Assembly: GCA_000611775.1 (NCBI GenBank)
Contig: KK106981.1
Span: 8,271,548 to 8,335,547, forward strand
Direction: 5' to 3'
Origin: Umbilicaria muhlenbergii
Lineage: Eukaryota > Ascomycota > Lecanoromycetes > Umbilicariales > Umbilicariaceae
DNA length: 64,000 nucleotides
How positions within the stretch are numbered: the stretch's first letter is position 1; each line of letters begins with the position of its first letter. The notes under the pieces were generated by a model, which saw only the letters and a program-made list of their open reading frames with translations, was not told the origin of the DNA and did no database searches. Position numbers and translations under genes: made by a program. Shown here one piece after another: positions 45,940 through 57,539 of the stretch.

Positions 45940-47843
45940 TCTGAATTGGGGACGCGTTGCTCATTTACCACTGTTTTGGCTGAACGGTAAAGAACCCCTC
46001 GACCTTTTGTATGGAGACATGTTGTCATTCGCCTTCTCCATCACAAGTGATTGCTATATCCCTCCGCAGTGTTTAACGCCCTCGGTCAGTAAAACTAAGG
46101 CATCATGCATAGGTGTGCCCAGCCGCCAGCTGGGATATTACTGTCTATCGCACAATGCTGTTCGACTTCGCTGTATCTGCCAATCGCGTATGTTCATGAC
46201 AGGAGATAACAGGGTCCGAAACTTAGAATGTCTACATTCTTTGACGCAAACCTCACCAGGGTCATTTTCCGACTCCCGAGTCTCCCATGCTCCAATGGGA
46301 GGATCAAAAGCGTAAACCCCCTATCTTCAAGATCCTTCATCATCTGTCAGCGTGTCAGCCAGAGTCACGTAGTCTCGATAGTAGAGTCGGGTGGATCCTT
46401 CTGCAGCTTCCCGTACACGAGAACAGCTAGCCATTGAACGGCAGCAGCTAAGTCTGAAGATGCGCGAGCGTTAAATCCTGAAACAGGGCAAAGTACTGCC
46501 GCTCATGTATATCCGTCAGCGTCAACTATGTTTGGTTATCTCATTCTAATAGCCCTGATGCTGCAGGTGCGATGCCGGATACCGGCAGGAAAATGTCATT
46601 GCCCCATTGGTGACGTGAGTATGAAGTACGCCGGTAAGCCACAGACCTTAGCGCTGTAGACACCAGATATATTACATGTAGAGCGCTTAGTAGAAGAGGC
46701 ATGCGGTTGGTGAAGCGAGTGGTTGAGGGCCTGATATTTGTTTGATCTGTCGAGTGGTTAGCGGGCCACCGCAAAAGTGGATGAATCATCGGATAATAAC
46801 AGATGTGGTTGTTAATTATGAATTGTGTGCTACGAAGCGAGAAATCTAACTAAGTTGCTCGTAGGAATCGGAGCGAGTTCGTAAGCGAGCTCCTATTCTT
46901 GGAGCGGCTTCTGTTCCTCCGAGACGCTAGTACACATTCGTAAAGTAATAGAAATCACAGAGAGCTTTAGCCAGTCATCTATACGCGATAAAGATAGTAA
47001 ACTTCAGGTGCATGAGTGCCTAGGATCCGCCACTATTCACAAGTCACAGCATTCTCCGTTTTTAATGAGCCTTGGTTAGGGTCATTTCACCACCAGTGAA
47101 TCTACCGACCAATCCTTCCTTATCATACCTAGGGCAAGAAACTCACACCTAAATGCTCTCCCCTTGCCTAGCTTTAATGGCAGGTTCCCCGGGTAAGTAT
47201 GAACCACTAATTGACTGAAACAAATAGACCGGCGTCTCAAACTAGAAGGGCTGCGATCGCTCTCATGAACTCTAGAAATGCAATATTCCGGCCATCGTAC
47301 GCTCGAACATCCGCGCTGAAATGTATCACGCAGGTCTTGACGTAAGACGTGTCGCCTTCAATTCAGCGTTTCGGCTTGTAGGCCCACGGCACGAGGAATA
47401 ACGTCGCGTTGTGATGGGGTTGTGGAAGTCAATACGGAGACGGTAACACCGCCGCTGATGTCATGCCGCCAATCTTGGCGTCCTCGCAGGCGTTTTGCGG
47501 GGAAGGTCCTGTGGCTTGTGGGGGCCAATCACGCATTGTCTTGTCAATGCATGCACGAAGATAGTTACATTAGACTGTTGGTCTGCTGGAAGCTTACTGT
47601 TAGCGTTGAAGATGGGATTAACTTCCTGTGGAGATTTGATCCACGGAATGACTGGAGTTCGGTTGCTACGAACATGTGGTGCGGATATATAGAGGTGTGC
47701 CAAGCCGATAGGGAGCCCACAGAAAAAGGGTTCGCCACTTCCGTCCGATACTTGCACATGTAACCTCTGCAGAATAGCGGAAATAGAAACTTTCACGAAA
47801 TCAAGCAATGAAGACAAGAAAGAGCGTTGGCTAACTCATGAGA
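45940..47843. other. 1.9 kb without a supportable gene
   Basis: Includes the dispersed repeat at 46822-46959. Open frames at 45629-46315 and 47422-47763 (plus) are antisense or featureless. Confidence 0.5.
46822..46959 (+). repeat. Dispersed ~140-bp repeat, copy A
   Basis: Matches 58918-59061 in inverted orientation over its full length, with scattered, mostly transition differences. Ends ATTGTGTG...AAATCACA. No clear terminal inverted repeat or target duplication. Transposon fragment or solo element of unknown class. Confidence 0.8.
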
Positions 47844-50800
47844 TCACAAGATATCGCTCACAGGATCCTCCTTCCAAAATGTCTCCCATGTTTCCTTCCA
47901 TCTGCTATCTTTTAGATCGGTCAACCAATCATTGAACTTGACCCTTTCTTCGCCAATGGTCATCACCCCATCCTTGACTCCCTTCCAGCCGTCAATGGGG
48001 CCTCTGATATATCGATGATTGCTACCGCAGTATGTCACTTCTTCACCCTCCCCGCGGTCGAAACCTTTTCTTCTTTGGTAGCACTTCTCGCAGAGATCGC
48101 AGTCGACGCAGAGGATGCAGTAGTATAAGGGATCAGTCCAAGACTTAAATACTCTTTCGCAGCCATTGCAGTAAAACCCCCCCATTAAAGCAAGGTCCTC
48201 CGCTGGTCCAGAAGGGCCGTTGTCTCTTGTGGCCTTAGTTTCACCCACACTGTTTTGGACCTCAGACTCATGCTTGCCGTCCTCCTTCTCTTGGTTTTCA
48301 TCGTTTCTCTTCTCATCTTTTGTCGCCATGCTGTCGTCATTCTCCGTGTCATCCGCTTTGTCAGTCCCCTCTTCATCCGCCTTGTCAGCTTGCTCGTTAT
48401 CCGCCTTGTTATCCTTCTCCTCATCCTCGTCAAAGAGTAATAGGGTTGGGTCGACAATGGAGAACTGACACGAATATGCTATTTGCGCCTCTCTCTCGAG
48501 ACCGCTGACGCACGCTAGAGATTTCGCAAGCAAGCGGAAACTAGAACCATCATTCCAGCTTATACGGTCACTAAGTCCATCCACACAGGTATCGAATATC
48601 TTTCGCATGAGGGCTCCGAACTCGGATGCTAGTCCCATTTTCTTCGTCATAACTGCGAGGGCGACAGCGGTTTGTGAGTCGGTTGGTTTTATATATCTGT
48701 CCATTTTCAGGAGAGGCTGGGTCATGAGGTTTTTCATCTCTTGCAGCGATGCTGCTTTTCGCTCGGGATCAGGAGTCGACCGGAACTCCTCAAAGATAAT
48801 GTCCGTTAATTCGGACAACGCGTTAAACCCTGTTACCACAGACTCTTCACCTGTCCACGGGATCATCGAAATTCCCTTATCGAGAACCGAATAAAGCATG
48901 CTTTTAGCTTGATGGTTATCCTTCAGCACTGTGCGGTAGGCGATAGCAAGAAAATATCGCGGGATATTCGAATTGTCAACCCTATCAAGATACTTGATGA
49001 TGTCCTGGTAGCACTTGACTAGAAGGCCCTCTCCCTTTCCGGATACTTTCACAGCCTGGCGAAACCGTTCATGTGCTGCTTCGGCCTCATCCTGATAGAC
49101 CAGCCATAAAAGGCGTTCCAACTCAGTCCAACCTTCTACCTTTGCGATGAGCTCACTAAAGCGCCTGTCTGTTTCAAGAACGGTGGTTATCGTATTGTAG
49201 ACGCTTCCTTCAAGCGGAAAGTCTGGACGCACTTGTCTTGCCTCATCATATGACTTCATGGCTTCATCGATATTTCCCCCTTTTTGTTCGAAATTGGCAC
49301 GTATAAGTAAGGCATTCTGAACCTGAGACGCGATGACATCTGAATTATCACCATCTTTGCGCTGAGGTCGGATGGCGAGGGCTTTACAGATGGTTTTGTA
49401 GGCTTCCTCGGTCTTTGAGACGCTGTCATTGGCCGACTTCTCATAGACCTGAGCAAGCGCCACTAAAGCGTAGAAGCGATCCAAGTCATTAGCGGCCTTT
49501 TCCACGCTCTGGTTGAGCTCATTTTCAGCCGCCTCAACGCTACCAATATGGTTCAGTACGCCACCAATAGCTCGGTGAGCGCGTGAATCTTTTCCAACGT
49601 CTTCAAATGCGTTTGCAACTAGCAACACAGCATCCGCAGATGGCTCTGAAGGTCTTTCCTGCAGCGCGGGGACTAGGTCAGTCTGTATGATTGTTAGCTG
49701 GAAGCATAAAGTGAGGTGGTATATTAGGGGGCCATGCCATAAGTAAGGCATCCCGGACACATTCATAGCATCGATTGGCTTTCCAATCATTAACTTCTTT
49801 GAACCAGTTCAAGGTATGTCCTCGCGCGAGAGAAATCATTGCCCGGCGAGGCGACATAGATACATCTTGAATCCAGTCTTCCGTGGTGCGGGTCAGCTTC
49901 TCAGATTCCAGAGCTGAGCCTAGTTTGGCCCATGTCTCTACCGCGTCTACAAATACCTTGTGACGATCTGTAGAGTCTCCGAAGATTTCTGGGTAAGAAA
50001 CATAGCTAGCCTCGATGCTGTGTGCAACGTTGTTACGGTTTTGAATTATTAGGGCAAGGCTCTCGACAACGCGAATAACGTCCTCCTGTGAGACTGCGGT
50101 TGGGCTGATATCAAGGAAATGTTGCGCCCAAAATTCAGCGGCGTAGCTCTTCAGATCAGATGAAGATTCAACGCTCTCTTTTTGCGACGACTGAGAAAAT
50201 ACGTCCGTCATTGTCTCGAAAATGGTAAGATGGGCAGAGGATGGTGAAGTTCTCAGACCGGTTTCGTCAACGTCCATGGCTCGAAAATACTCCCTCAACG
50301 ACCTTTCCTGAAATTTCAGGGGTGCAGATCTATCGTCGTTGAGTTCATCGGAATCTTCTTCGTCTTCAGCCTCGTCGCTCTCTACGTCTTCAAACGGGTG
50401 CCTGTCATCTGTCAGGAAGGCTGCGAATCTCAGAATTCTGTAACAGAAGAGTCAGCATTAGGAAACAACTCAGGGACGATATGCATGTGTAACGCAAAGA
50501 GCATACCGGGCCGATCTTCCCTCTATTTCTTCCTCGATACTAAAGGATCCTTCTTGTGTCATAAGTGAGACCAAGTCCTTTGCTTCCCCAAAACTCAGAG
50601 GACGCTTCGAGAAGGCTAGCCATGCAAAAAGCCTCTTCAGAGTCTTGAGCTGATCTGGTGTCCTGTGTCTTTGACACTCGGATAACATTACCGCGTACAA
50701 AGATTGGAGGTCCTCTGGTAGATTATGTTCGATTTCTCGGAGTACAGCCCCCTCACGGCCAATGGAGTTCAGTCTTCGAAGCATGTGTTCAGCATATAGC

Positions 50801-52768
50801 ATATCTGAGGACAATAAGCTTCGACTTTCCAGCTTTGGCTAACGAGGCCATAGACTCAAGTGTGTCGAACGAGCCGAACGCTGGGATGAGAGAGCAACTT
50901 ACTGTCAGCCTTACTCTGCAGTTTTGATGTTACCTTCCTCTTCACACGAGTGCGAAATTTCTGAAGTCGAGACAGGGTTTTGAATCGGGCCTGGATTAGT
51001 CGCTGAATGTCCTCAGAAATCTTGCCCTTTGTCACCTCAATGACTTCAGGGCTAAGAGGATCTATTGTCGGCTTGAGCTCTGGTCGGCTGGTTATCAAGA
51101 CGCGGATATTTAGCCCCTTTGTCCGGATTTGGACAAGAAGTTCAAGCAGTGTGCTCCTTTCATTGGCATCTGCCTCATCAAGCCCATCAAAGACCAGGTA
51201 CAGTCCAGCTTCTGAGTCTTTGGTGAATTTGCTGCCGAAGAACCTATCCCAGATAGGAATCATGTCCTCGTCGAAGTCGCTGCCGTTCTGTTCTAGGTCG
51301 GTGTTGACTTGCTCACAGTAAGAAGGATTCTGCTCCGCTGTTTGAATTACCATCCAACTGAGCGCATTCCTAGCCGATCTTAATTCCTCGTGTTCCTCCC
51401 GGAAAAAGAAATAGGCGATCGACGTCCGTTCTTCCCCAACAGAATCTCTCAACCTCTTTAGCGCTGAATACGCCAGACAGGACTTACCAATACCAGCAGC
51501 ACCGGAAAGCCACAAGAAAGAGGACTGAGTGCTAAGCCAAGTACTGTAGCTTTCTTCCTTGAAGACCCAGGTAGAAGTACCCTCAACAAAAGAATAAGCT
51601 ATATCGCGCTCTTGGTTCGCAGGTTTCGCGCTTGAGTAGAAGGCGCGTTTGACGTGAGCGAGGGCATAGTGCCTCCGGCTGTTGGGGTCTTTGGCCTTTG
51701 TACTCGGCGCCGATTGCTTTCCTGAGTTCTTCTCACTTGGCCTCTCCTGCTGCTTGAATCGCTCAGACATCTCTTTGAGAGTCGCTTCGATTTTCCTGCT
51801 TTCCATTAGTTGTTCCTGAGAGACCATCAGATTCTCCTTGATATCCGTCTTGATTTCTTTGACATCGACCTGAGTTCTGGTAGCCACCATGCGACCCTCC
51901 CTTACTTCAACACGGAGTTCTGTGACAACGTTCAGAGTCTCTCTAGTGTCAGACTTGATGTCCTGAGTGTTCGCCAACGTCGCAAATAGAGTAGCTGATT
52001 CAAGCCTGCGGATCGATTCTTCCATAGTACTATAGGCAGACTTGAGCTTATCGTCCGACCCCTCCATTAGAGCAACGACCCATTTCTCTGGCCACTCAAG
52101 TTAGAGAAAGGACGAACCGCTCACCGAAAGAATGAGCGTGGCTTACTGAAGCGGTTCTTTGCAATGTACTTCGTGGCGATGCCACCGATAACGATCAGAG
52201 AGGAGAAGACGCGAATAAGGATGGTCTGGTAAGCAGAAACAGAAGGTAGCTTTGTCTCAAGTAACGAGATTCGCTCAAGGAACGAATTGTTTACGTCGAA
52301 GTAACTAATGATCTTATCGTAATCGGCAGAAACGTCTTTGGAAGCCTAGGAGGCTTAGTGTTGGCTGGCTTAGAAGGAGTGAAGACCTTACCTTCAGCAT
52401 GTATGTAATAGCCGTCACAATTGCGGCGCTCGGCGGGAATGCCTGAAATTGTATAAGAGTGAGTTTAAGTGACTGGAAGATTATATAGCTGTCTATCATA
52501 CTGGAGTGGCAGCGGCTGCGACAAGTTGCGCTGAACGCTGGATGATCTCGATATGGCGTCCTAGGTGTGTCCTCAATTTATTGACGGCTCCCGGAGGATG
52601 TCGAAAGTTGTCGAAGTGTTCTGCCTTGAGCTGAGCATCATTCATTACATCTGTGATATTGCCGTAGCGAGGCAGCACCCGGAGATCTTGCCCACTGCTT
52701 TCAGTATATGCTGCCAAGGCTTCCTCCCATAAATCCTTGAGGTCTCTCGGCTGTTCTTTGTAGGCCAT
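47844..52768 (-). CDS. NLR protein: Goodbye-like N-terminus, NACHT, TPR region, C-terminal ZZ finger
   Basis: Exons 52768-52502, 52442-52392, 52345-52147, 52087-50903, 50804-50507, then 50437 to ~49700-49770, then to 47844; about 1500 aa. Start at MAYKEQPRDLKDLWEEAL. Residues 1-190 fit the fungal STAND N-terminal Goodbye-type domain (LWEEALAAYTESSG; AFPPSAAIVTAITYM; ASKDVSADYDKIISYF; ISLLETKLPSVSAYQTIL). A coiled-coil-like stretch lies ~190-290. NACHT: Walker A GAAGIGKS ~368-375, Walker B LYLVFDGLDEAD ~468-479, sensor ITSRPE. A helical ARC-like region leads to LKFQERSLREYFRA. TPR-like repeats lie about 750-1200. An acidic Asp/Glu/Lys linker precedes a ZZ-type zinc finger (YCNGCERVF; YYCILCVDCDLCEKCYQ). 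One splice site near 49700-49770 is unresolved. No stop or frame break otherwise. Likely an allorecognition/immune receptor; ligand unknown. Confidence 0.88.
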
Positions 52769-53539
52769 GACTCGGAGTACATGTGCTTGGAAGTACCCGA
52801 CCCAAAGTTCAGACAGAGGGTGTAGTTCGGTCCAAGGAGGGTTGACTAACGATCTGGAAACGAAGCAGGAAGAAACGTCAATTGATTTATGTTCAACGTG
52901 TGGCGAAGTAGAGACTACAGCAGAGGAAAGCGTGGAGACTGCCAAGTGGAAACTGTAGCAAAGGAGAGCGTGTAGTGATAATCGGAGTTGTGAAGTGGGA
53001 ATCGTAGTAAAGAAAACTGTGCAGGGATACCTGAAAGAGGGGAGAAAGCCTAGACACTACCTTAGACGATCAAGCTGGAGTAGCTTATCACGCGTAAGCT
53101 GACATGAGAAGCGCCTCTTACTGGTCCGCAATATGGGAGCTGCACTGTACTAACACCACATTCGTGGTGAGAAGCAGCAGATAGACATGTGGGGCAGCTG
53201 CCTGCGCCTGCAGCTCCTTCCGACGTGGCGACGCTGAATGGACACGACAGAGGCAAAGCGCCAAAAATAGATGCTGAACGAACGAGGATTCGGTGTAATG
53301 TTCATCCGTTGGAAGGCCTTGGACGGAGTGAACAATCCTGCTGCAGCACGACGACACATCTCAATCCCAATCCTACAACATCCTGAGCGCACATTTCTTT
53401 GAAAAGCACCACCACTGTAACCATGGTGCATCGATACTTGGCCTTTGTACAATGCTAAGCGCGTTGCATTTGTACAAGCTACTGACCACTCACGTGGATG
53501 CCACATACATCGGGACTCTAGGTAAGTCGCCCATAGTGG
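52769..53539. other. Intergenic
   Basis: About 770 bp between the NLR start and the decarboxylase 3' end. Minus-strand frames at 53062-53506 overlap in three frames and are not called. Confidence 0.5.
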
Positions 53540-54924
53540 CTAAGAATGAGAAGTGGACTTTACAACACCAACCTCGCTTCGTACTGGAACGTTCTGCTTC
53601 CTTCCCGGCTCGGGGAATCCCCGAACATCGACCCCCTTTCTAAATAACAAACAATGGGTCGACCCGCCGAAGTGAAACATGCCAATCTGGTCACCCTTCT
53701 TGACATGTTGCCCTTCTTTGACCGTAATATCACAAGTGGAAACCTCGGCCATGCCTACGCCCAAGAAAGCCATCAGGCCAATAGCGGGGTTGTCTGCCTC
53801 GATGAAGATGATGGCACGGGTCGCGGTGGCCGTAATGTAGCCCTGTCCTGTAGACTCTCCCCCCATATCTGCTCCTTGGGACTCACTAAACTCTTCAAAC
53901 GGCGGCTCGGAATAGTAGGTCCCGTCTTTCACGTACGCCTTGACTATCTTGCCGGTGACGGGACTGTGCCAACGGTGGTAGCTGAGCGCGCTCAGGAAAG
54001 CTTGGTAGATCGTCCCACACACGAACTGCTCCGCAAGCTCGTCGTGTGCTAGCATGTCGACAATAGAGTAGGGTTGGCCCTTTACCCAGAACTTGTCGCG
54101 AGCTTTGACTCCGTATGCGACGTTGTAAGGGGTGGACTCGCATGCGTTGGCGATAATGTCTGGATTGTCGGGGCCGGCAACAGGTCGTACGTCCTCCTTG
54201 AAGAGGCGAGTGAAGAAGGCATCCCAGGATTTAAAGCCGTGGTGCTTTGCAGAGGGGTCACAGACGAACATCTCCTCGAAGTTGTAGGAAGTTACTCCGA
54301 CGTTGGCAACCGATGTGAGGTCCTTCGTGCCCGTTTCGCCGAACCAGCCACTCGAGTCGTCACCGAGTACCTCAGCCGATGCCGGAGAGCTAAGGTATTC
54401 CCCCCATGCATTGAGCACCTTCTTGAACATGGCGTTCACTGTTGGGTCCAAAAAGACGGCGAAACCACTCGATGTGCCCATGGGCCAGTCCAAAAGAGCA
54501 TTGATGGGGAGGCCGACCAGACCTACTCTGTGCGACTTGTCATTCCAAGACGGCGCTGTGGTCAAGATGTGATTGAGTAGCTGCAACATGTGCTCGTAGT
54601 CGCGGACTTGACGGTGGCCGGTGGGGTCTTTGGAGTAAGGCTTCTTGCGCGGGACTTGGTCAAACATGGCGGAGAACAGCAGATATATGCGTGTGTCTCC
54701 CTCGATCAACTCTTTGAATTCTTTCAGGACGGAATGTAGGTCTTTCGGGTTCTTGTCGACATGATCAATGATCCCACCAAGCCATTCCTTGTGGACGCGA
54801 TGGTCTTGGGGAAGCCACTGGCCGGTTCTTGCGACGTCAGAAACGGCAGGGTCGGGGACGAAGGGGCCTATCCTTACCTGTGGACATGATGCTCCTCGGG
54901 GACATTGCTATTTTTCGGATCCAT
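53540..54924 (-). CDS. Phosphatidylserine decarboxylase-like enzyme (pyruvoyl-dependent decarboxylase)
   Basis: The main frame (down to 53540) contains the PSD-associated N-terminal domain (FSAMFDQVPRKKPY; WDAFFTRLFKEDVRPV) and the catalytic part: YHRWHSPVTGKIV, FIEADNPAIGLMAF, GMAEVSTCDITVKEGQHVKKGDQIGMFHFGGSTHC. GGST is the self-cleavage site that makes the pyruvoyl group. The upstream stretch RIGPFVPDPAVSDV to HSVLKEFKELIEGD is in the same frame. The only plausible ATG (54924, MDPKNSNVPEEHHVH) is in another frame, offset at an AGGTAAGG near 54880; no usable intron fits, so the N-terminus is either frameshifted or comes from an unseen exon. Relatives include soluble fungal PSD-like amino-acid decarboxylases (PsiD type) as well as lipid enzymes; substrate uncertain. 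Confidence 0.8.
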
Positions 54925-55163
54925 GGAGTTGGAAAGGACTGGGTATTTGGCAACGATGCTTGGAAGTTGCCACTATTATGAAGGCAACGGTGTGAAGGAA
55001 GGGTGGTGGTGGTGATAGCGAAGGCTTTTGCACGAATTCCGTACTTTGCTGCATCATTTCGACGGACTGGAAGATTTCCGGAAGAAACAAGAAATGCCAC
55101 GACTGCGTCATTGGCGGGGAACGCCGCGCCCGCCTTATAAAGCTTGGTTGCATTATCACGTGG

Positions 55164-55880
55164 ACAAGCTTTTATTCAATCATTACTCAGGCGGGGTCTT
55201 ACCCGGACACTCCGGAGTACACACTTAGCGACAACATGTTGACTGACTAGCGGAACAACTTCAGAGCATGAACAGTACTAACGTATTCTACCCAGCAACG
55301 CCGCAGTATAGGTATAGGCAACGCCGCACCCCCCCCCNNNNNNNNNNNNNNNNNNNNNNNNNNNNNNNNNNNNNNNNNNNNNNNNNNNNNNNNNNNNNNN
55401 NNNNNNNNNNNNNNNNNNNNNNNNNNNNNNNNNNNNNNNNNNNNNNNNNNNNNNNNNNNNNNNNNNNNNNNNNNNNNNNNNNNNNNNNNNNNNNNNNNNN
55501 NNNNNNNNNNNNNNNNNNNNNNNNNNNNNNNNNNNNNNNNNNNNNNNNNNNNNNNNNNNNNNNNNNNNNNNNNNNNNNNNNNNNNNNNNNNNNNNNNNNN
55601 NNNNNNNNNNNNNNNNNNNNNNNNNNNNNNNNNNNNNNNNNNNNNNNNNNNNNNNNNNNNNNGGGGGGGGGGGGGGGGGGGGTGCGGCGTTGCCTATACT
55701 GCGGCGTTGCTGGGTAGAATACGTTAGTTTATATTTGACTACGAATATAGAGAACCCATTAAGCCCTACAATCTTATAGTTGAAAGTTTACTTATATCTA
55801 TTGCCGTTATGAAGGTATAACGCTCGGTGTGTACTCCGGTAAAACCCGCCTGAGTATTCAAGCATTATTCAAAGCATTAC
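55164..55880. mobile_element. Inverted-repeat element interrupted by an assembly gap
   Basis: Left of the gap, CTAACGTATTCTACCCAGCA and what follows to the C-run (55274-55337) reappear as the reverse complement right of the gap (55663-55727); the left arm has one extra TATAGG. Farther out, ACTCAGGCGGG and GGAGTACACAC (about 55186-55230) reappear inverted at about 55826-55858. The inner edges are pure C and pure G runs. A foldback or TIR transposon, or a palindrome that defeated assembly. Class not assignable. Confidence 0.6.
55338..55662. other. Assembly gap (325 N)
   Basis: Run of N bordered by homopolymer C on the left and homopolymer G on the right. Confidence 0.99.
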
Positions 55881-56194
55881 CTTGTGCCTCACCTTATTCC
55901 TTATTGTTCTTGACATCACATGGCGTGGATTGCCAATCCCAGAGCAGTTGGCCACTTGGCCCGTTGGCCACGAGGGCTTAGCGTACGGCTACGCCCGGAT
56001 GCTTGGACCCTGCATATGTCGCAAATGCCGCCGCGAATGACTGACTTATTTAGATGGTAGCAACCCCTCTTTCACTGAGAGATCAACATCTCTTCCTCTA
56101 TACATTGCACATAGGACCGCCAACCGTTCACTAACGCATCATACCTTTCTCACTCTTCGACTCGTTAATCCATCAAGCACCACCTACCCTCGCA
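55881..56194. other. Intergenic, MAPEG promoter side
   Basis: About 310 bp. Pyrimidine-rich stretch just before the MAPEG start, as often seen at fungal transcription starts. No gene. Confidence 0.5.
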
Positions 56195-56805
56195 ATGGCT
56201 TCTCTCTTCGACGGAAGTCGCAACTGGTCCCTTCACACGGTATGTATACACATCAACGTCTCCCCGGCCGCGACTGTCCCACAAAGGGTTTCACTAATAA
56301 CTGAGACAACCAGATCCCCGCTGCATGGATCCTCGCTCTTCTCCCTCATCTCTACGCCTCACAGCTTGCTGGCTCAAAGTTCGACGTCACGCAACCGCGT
56401 GGTATGATGAACAAGCTCGCCAACGATCAAAGTGTTGACAGTGCTGTCCGTACTCCTTCTCCCTAGCTAGCAGTTTTGAATGCACCACTCTAACCCTTCT
56501 CACTCTTCACACAGACCAAATCCCGCATCGCGCGCGCCGAAGGCGCCCAGTCAAACGGCTTTGAGAACATCGGACTTTATGCTGCAGCCATTGTGGCCGG
56601 CAACGTGGCCGGCCTGGACGCCGCGACACTGAACTATCTGGGTGGAGGGTACCTTTTGAGCAGGATGGCGTATAACATTATATACATCAACAATGAGACA
56701 GCCGCTGTCGGTAACGCGAGGACCGGCGTGTTTTTGACTGGCATTGGTATCATCATGACGCTATTCGTCAAGGCGGGAAACAAGTTGCAGCCGGGTCTAC
56801 TTTGA
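56195..56805 (+). CDS. MAPEG family protein
   Basis: Exons 56195-56239, 56314-56445 and 56515-56805 give 155 aa. Four hydrophobic segments: IPAAWILALLPHLYA, FENIGLYAAAIVAGNVAGL, LSRMAYNIIYINNET and TGVFLTGIGIIMTLFVKAG. MAPEG hallmarks visible are KSRIARAEGAQSNGFENIGL (helix 2 equivalent of RA.NN..E) and the SRMAYNIIYI block. The family (microsomal glutathione transferase and leukotriene C4 synthase relatives) acts in ER membranes as trimers using glutathione. The short first exon is supported by the in-frame splice. Enzymatic substrate unknown. Confidence 0.9.
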
Positions 56806-56993
56806 GTGGGAATAAGAAATTTGAAGGACAAATGGCAGTCATACTTACCTTTTACGCACAATCTTTTCTCTGGTTGAACTTACAAGACTATGTATCTATG
56901 CACGGCTGACTTATATGGTATGAGTCTGTTGATCAGCAACAAGGTGAAGGAGCCTCAGGCATCATCTATTTGTATACTGCGAGTGGTTGAATA

Positions 56994-57314
56994 TCATTCA
57001 AACCATATATCCTGAAGAATTATATCTACTATAGGTCTTCCATCGGGATCGATCTTCAGAACGCGTTCGATGGAGGCTCCATCCTCCTCAACTATCCGTA
57101 GTTCCTTCATGACCCATAGCCAAGTTACGGGATTCTCCTGACGTGCATTCATAGTTGTGAAAAGGTCGACTAACGCTAGCCAGTCCCCTCCAGTCCGTGC
57201 AAAGAAAGCAGGAGGATATGGACCGGTTACGGAATGTTGTTTGTGAAGCATTTCAATATCGACATTCTGCTCGGCCTTGGCTGATGAGCTAAAAAGCTCT
57301 CCATAAGGACCCAT
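56994..57314 (-). CDS. Small hypothetical protein (106 aa)
   Basis: Frame from ATG at 57314 (MGPYGELFSSSAKAEQNVDI). Natural composition with WLALVDLFTTMNARQENP, VTWLWVMKELRIVEEDGA and a C-terminal DPDGRPIVDIILQDIWFE. No family recognised, no signal or membrane segment. May continue into an upstream exon. Lies head to head with the HNH gene, about 225 bp away. Confidence 0.45.
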   Translation of the reverse strand: MGPYGELFSSSAKAEQNVDIEMLHKQHSVTGPYPPAFFARTGGDWLALVDLFTTMNARQENPVTWLWVMKELRIVEEDGASIERVLKIDPDGRPIVDIILQDIWFE

Positions 57315-57539
57315 AAGTAGAGAACTGATCTAATCCCAATGTGGCTGAAAAAACACTTTTTACTTCTGGAGTGATCGCTAACTTCTCTGTGCCCGCCATT
57401 CTCAATTCTTATAAAGCGCATGAACCCCCAATTCTCACAAAGTTGATTGTGTTTAACAGAAAGTACTTCAGCCTTCTACTATTAAGTCCCGGCCCTTTCG
57501 ACCACCGGCTCATCCTGAAACCAAGTCTGTTAAGTAATC

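Noticed and set aside
53062-53506. Minus-strand Cys-rich small frames
   Set aside because: Three overlapping frames over the same region with no signal peptide or splice support.
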